Origin: Dehalococcoidia bacterium
GTDB taxonomy: Bacteria > Chloroflexota > Dehalococcoidia > GIF9 > AB-539-J10
Direction of reading: 5' to 3'
DNA: 10,101 nucleotides
Assembly (NCBI GenBank): GCA_029857995.1
Contig: JAOUFZ010000044.1
Span: forward strand, 1 to 10,101
Shown: positions 7,429 through 10,101 of the stretch, piece by piece
Position numbering within the stretch: position 1 is the stretch's first letter
How the letters are laid out: each line of letters begins with the position of its first letter
Position numbers and translations under genes: made by a program
Notes under the pieces: model-generated
Told to the model about the DNA's origin: nothing
Seen by the model: only the letters and a program-made list of their open reading frames with translations
Databases searched by the model: none

Positions 7429-9123
7429 CTAGCTAAATAAAGCTTCTACCTGAGCTAGGATTTGCTCATCAGTGAAGTGGTGCATGGAAATAGCTCCTGA
7501 TGGGCAGGCAGCACCACAGGTGCCACAACCCTTGCATACTGCTTCATTGATATGGGATACCCTCTTCTCATCTCTAGGTTGAAGCTCGATAGCCTGAAAT
7601 GGGCACAAGACTTCGCAAACTCCACAGCCTGAGCATTCATCTTCATTGACAAATGCATTTATCGCCTCAGCCTTGACATAGCCCATCCTCAGGGGGCCAG
7701 CTGCTTTTGAAGCAGCAGCATAGGCTTGAGAAATTCCTTCAGTTACATCTGTAGGCCAGCGTGCTGAGCCACAGATATAAACTCCGTCCATGGCAAACTC
7801 TACAGGGCGGAGCTTTAAGTGTGCTTCCAGGAAGAAACCAAACTCATCTAAGGAGACTTTAAGCATTTTGGAGATATTCTGATTATCCTCGGCAGGGATA
7901 AGAGGAGTAGTCAAAACAAGCATATCACAGGGAAGTTCTATTTCCTTTCTCCATAATTCATGGTACACCTTTATCTTTTCAACTTTTTCATCCCCGATAA
8001 CTTCGGGAGGCCTTTCTAAGCTGTATCTAATGAATCTAACCCCTAGCTCCATGGCTTTTCGATAATAGGTCTCAAAGTCTACACCATAAGTCATGAGGTC
8101 TCGGTGCAATATCCAGACCTTTGCCTTTGGATTTGATTCTTTAATAAGGAAGGCGTTTTTAATTGCCGTCATGCAGCAGATTCTGCTGCAATAAGTTCTC
8201 TCAGGAACACGGGCTCCCACACAATTGATCATCACAACATTCTGACCCAAGGGTTCCCCCCTCTTCATCCGCTCCTCTAGCTCCAGTTGAGTGAGTACAT
8301 TGGGCATCTTCCCATAGCCATACTGACCCGTCGGTTTTAACGGCTCAGCTCCGACAGCCACCACAATGGTACCCACAGTGAATTGGTCCTCCTTGTCCTT
8401 CCCATCCAGAGTGACATTGAAGTTACCTATAAAGCCGGTTACTTGTTCTACTTTGGACGAGAGATAAGTCTTGATCTTGGGATGACTTTTGACGTGTTCA
8501 ACAAGTGGTTTGATTAATTTCACTGCCTCTTTATTCGTGGGAAAAAGTTTATTAACACTGCGAAGCGTCCCCCCAAGTTCGGGCTCCTTCTCCACTAAAT
8601 GAACATCAAAACCCTGATTGGCTAAGTTTAAGGCTGCCTCCATTCCAACAACCCCTCCACCAATCACCAATGCCGAAGGAGCCACCTTAATTTCAATCTC
8701 TTCCAATGGCTGCAACAACCTGGCTTTGGCCACTCCCATCCTTATCAGGTCTTTAGCCTTTTCCGTAGCTTTCTCAGGCTCACGCATATGCACCCAGGAG
8801 CATTGGTCTCTTATGTTAACAAACTCGAAAAGATATTTGTTTAAGCCCGCTTGCTCACAAGCAGCTCGGAAGAGCGGCTCATGGGTTCTAGGAGTACAGG
8901 AGGCTACTAGGACCCGATTTAAATTGTATTCCTTTATCCCTTTCTTAATTGCTGAAATCCCTTCCTCAGAACAGGTGAATAAATTGCGTTCAGCATGCAC
9001 TACGTTTGGTAGCTGTTTGGCATATTCCACAACGTCCGGAACATTGACATATGCCCCAATATTTATGCCACAATGACAAACAAAAACTCCGATACGAGGA
9101 TGAGAAAGATCTTTTTCTTCCAT
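7429..9123 (-). CDS. hdrA: HdrA paralogue lacking the central ferredoxin insert
   Basis: A 564-residue HdrA-family flavoprotein. It has the N-terminal RIGVFVCHCGINIG domain, the FAD loop GGGVVG at 155-160, the HdrA cysteine set C301, C312, C316, C317 (CSRICCM), and a C-terminal double ferredoxin with C497-C507 and C530-C540. Compared with the downstream HdrA it lacks about 90 residues between the first Rossmann part and AVGAEP, so the inserted two-cluster ferredoxin is absent. The CSEC motif is also replaced. The FAD loop is intact, so it is likely a functional flavoprotein, perhaps a heterodimer partner of one of the other HdrA proteins, as QmoA and QmoB are to each other. The ATG at 9123 follows the previous stop by five bases. 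AGGAGG at 9136-9141 is a little distant and AAGGG is very close. Family assignment is firm; the separate role is inference. Confidence 0.92.
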   Translation of the reverse strand: MEEKDLSHPRIGVFVCHCGINIGAYVNVPDVVEYAKQLPNVVHAERNLFTCSEEGISAIKKGIKEYNLNRVLVASCTPRTHEPLFRAACEQAGLNKYLFEFVNIRDQCSWVHMREPEKATEKAKDLIRMGVAKARLLQPLEEIEIKVAPSALVIGGGVVGMEAALNLANQGFDVHLVEKEPELGGTLRSVNKLFPTNKEAVKLIKPLVEHVKSHPKIKTYLSSKVEQVTGFIGNFNVTLDGKDKEDQFTVGTIVVAVGAEPLKPTGQYGYGKMPNVLTQLELEERMKRGEPLGQNVVMINCVGARVPERTYCSRICCMTAIKNAFLIKESNPKAKVWILHRDLMTYGVDFETYYRKAMELGVRFIRYSLERPPEVIGDEKVEKIKVYHELWRKEIELPCDMLVLTTPLIPAEDNQNISKMLKVSLDEFGFFLEAHLKLRPVEFAMDGVYICGSARWPTDVTEGISQAYAAASKAAGPLRMGYVKAEAINAFVNEDECSGCGVCEVLCPFQAIELQPRDEKRVSHINEAVCKGCGTCGAACPSGAISMHHFTDEQILAQVEALFS

Positions 9124-9128
9124 GGCCC

Positions 9129-10101
9129 TTACTTGCCTCCTGCTATAGCTTCCGCAGCTCTGCCCGCTGCCCCTGAGGCCTGGGTTACAGAATCCGGAAT
9201 ATCCCGGGGACTATGGACATAACCACAGGCAAAAATGCCCGGCTTTGTAGTATCCAACGGTTGTACCAATTTATCTGGAACCTTTACAAAGCCATCTTCG
9301 TCTAACTCTATACCTAGTATTTTCGCCAATTCTTTGGTGATTTGAGGAACCATGGCTTGGGCAAGAACCACCAGTTCCGCCTCAAAACACTTTATTTCTC
9401 CGCTGATGGTTTCCTCATACCAAATGATAGGATTATCATTCTCAGGGTTAACTTCAATCCTACCAGGACGCCCTCTGATATAAGTTACGTTGTATTCTTT
9501 TTTAGCTCTGGCAATGTATTCCTGAAACCTTTTACCGACAGCTCTCATATCCATGTAGAAAATGGTGGATTTTGTCCCCGGATGATGCTCGAAAGCTAGC
9601 ATTGCTTCCTTAGTAGAGTGCATGCAGCAGACGCTGGAGCAATAAGCTTTATTCCTGAAATCCCGAGAGCCGACACATTGGATAAAAGCTATATTCTCCG
9701 GTAGCCTGCCATCCGAAGGACGCCTAAGTGCTCCCATAGTGGGTCCTGAGGCAGCAGTAAACCTCTCAAATTCCATAGCAGTAATCACGTTCTTTATTTT
9801 CCCATAGCCGTATTCTGTTATCGATGAAATATCATATAAGCCAAGCCCTGAAGCGATGATTATCGCGCTTACCTCTAGTGCAATGGCCTCATCTTGCATC
9901 GTATAGACTATCGCTTTTGGCTCACATCGCCGCTCACATTCATGGCATTCTATGCACCCTTCGATTTGTCCGGCCAGACAGCGTGAAGCTTCCTCTATGG
10001 CTTCCTCTGGAGAATATCCCAAAGCCACTTCACTGAAGTCCTGAATCCTCTTCTTAACAGGTTCTTCCCTCATCTCCACCTTATTTCCGGCAGGAAAGCG
10101 C
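9129..10101 (-). CDS. HdrA-like C-terminal half, probably the end of a larger protein (5' end outside window)
   Basis: Counting from an in-frame GTG at 10079, 316 residues are visible. Residues about 11-35 (RIQDFSEVALGYS...EASRCL) match the linker that precedes ferredoxin regions in GltD-like and large HdrA-like proteins. Then comes a single ferredoxin motif C42-C45-C48-C52, the HdrA second half with IIASG at about 74-78, the cysteine set C135, C147, C151, C152 (CSSVCCM), and the C-terminal ACGYVHSPRDIPDSV segment. There is no N-terminal FAD loop and no C-terminal double ferredoxin. The reading frame stays open from GTG 10079 to the window end, and the linker motif normally sits inside a protein, so the true start is probably upstream. 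If it starts here, GTG 10079 or ATG 10073 are the candidates, one to eight bases after a TAA in another frame. Either way it should bind the HdrA-type [4Fe-4S] cluster and sit with the next HdrA. Confidence 0.82.
   Translation of the reverse strand, partial: RFPAGNKVEMREEPVKKRIQDFSEVALGYSPEEAIEEASRCLAGQIEGCIECHECERRCEPKAIVYTMQDEAIALEVSAIIIASGLGLYDISSITEYGYGKIKNVITAMEFERFTAASGPTMGALRRPSDGRLPENIAFIQCVGSRDFRNKAYCSSVCCMHSTKEAMLAFEHHPGTKSTIFYMDMRAVGKRFQEYIARAKKEYNVTYIRGRPGRIEVNPENDNPIIWYEETISGEIKCFEAELVVLAQAMVPQITKELAKILGIELDEDGFVKVPDKLVQPLDTTKPGIFACGYVHSPRDIPDSVTQASGAAGRAAEAIAGGK

Noticed and set aside
8618..9076. 152-codon plus-strand open frame
   Set aside because: It lies antisense inside the hdrA paralogue, shows no family motif and has no ribosome site; it is a shadow of the minus-strand codon pattern. 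The same applies to the plus-strand frames at 6224-6661, 1334-1741 and 4989-5381.
7429..10101. Frameshifted single hdrA split into two genes
   Set aside because: Both proteins contain the same HdrA second-half region including the CxxxCC set, so they are separate paralogues and not two pieces of one gene.
5204..10101. Qmo complex of sulfate reducers
   Set aside because: QmoA and QmoB are HdrA relatives, but no membrane QmoC and no aps genes are visible, and the MvhD-HdrCB and Nfn context differs.
1..10101. CRISPR arrays, tRNA or rRNA genes, insertion sequences
   Set aside because: I saw no regularly spaced repeats, no cloverleaf or rRNA sequence, and no transposase or terminal inverted repeats; almost all bases are in redox genes.

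Overview
The window is a strictly one-directional block of cytoplasmic redox genes, all on the minus strand and transcribed from position 10101 towards 1. Every confidently identified gene encodes an iron-sulfur or flavin electron carrier of the heterodisulfide reductase (Hdr), F420-non-reducing hydrogenase (Mvh) or Nfn/sulfide dehydrogenase families. I see no signal peptides or membrane segments. Such a set points to a strict anaerobe. Strong Shine-Dalgarno sites and bacterial-type HdrA and NfnB sequences suggest a bacterium, possibly an uncultured Chloroflexota (Dehalococcoidia-like) or a similar lineage. That placement is only an impression, because no taxonomic marker gene is present.

In transcription order: (1) 10101-9129, the C-terminal half of an HdrA-like flavoprotein, probably continuing beyond the window; (2) 9123-7429, an HdrA paralogue with an FAD domain and a C-terminal double ferredoxin but no central ferredoxin insert; (3) a 227-base interval with no convincing gene; (4) 7189-5204, a full HdrA with both ferredoxin regions; (5) 5207-3624, a fusion of MvhD, HdrC and HdrB in one chain, overlapping hdrA by ATGA; (6) 3571-2693, an NfnA/SudB-like FAD and [2Fe-2S] subunit; (7) 2688-1276, an NfnB/SudA (GltD-like) subunit; (8) a 118-base spacer with a possible promoter, a 9-bp direct repeat and a weak hairpin; (9) 1157-714, a stand-alone MvhD; (10) 721-1, an MvhG-like hydrogenase small subunit cut by the window edge.

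A working model follows from known families. In methanogens, MvhAG takes electrons from H2, MvhD passes them to the bifurcating FAD of HdrA, and electrons then split to ferredoxin and, through HdrC, to HdrB. NfnAB is an independent FAD-based bifurcating NADH/NADPH/ferredoxin transhydrogenase. Here both kinds of bifurcating module lie side by side with two MvhD adaptors and three HdrA-type proteins. The inference is a large soluble electron-confurcating or bifurcating hub linking H2 (or another MvhG partner), NAD(P)H, ferredoxin and an unidentified HdrB substrate. The substrate, the stoichiometry and whether all parts form one complex cannot be read from the sequence.
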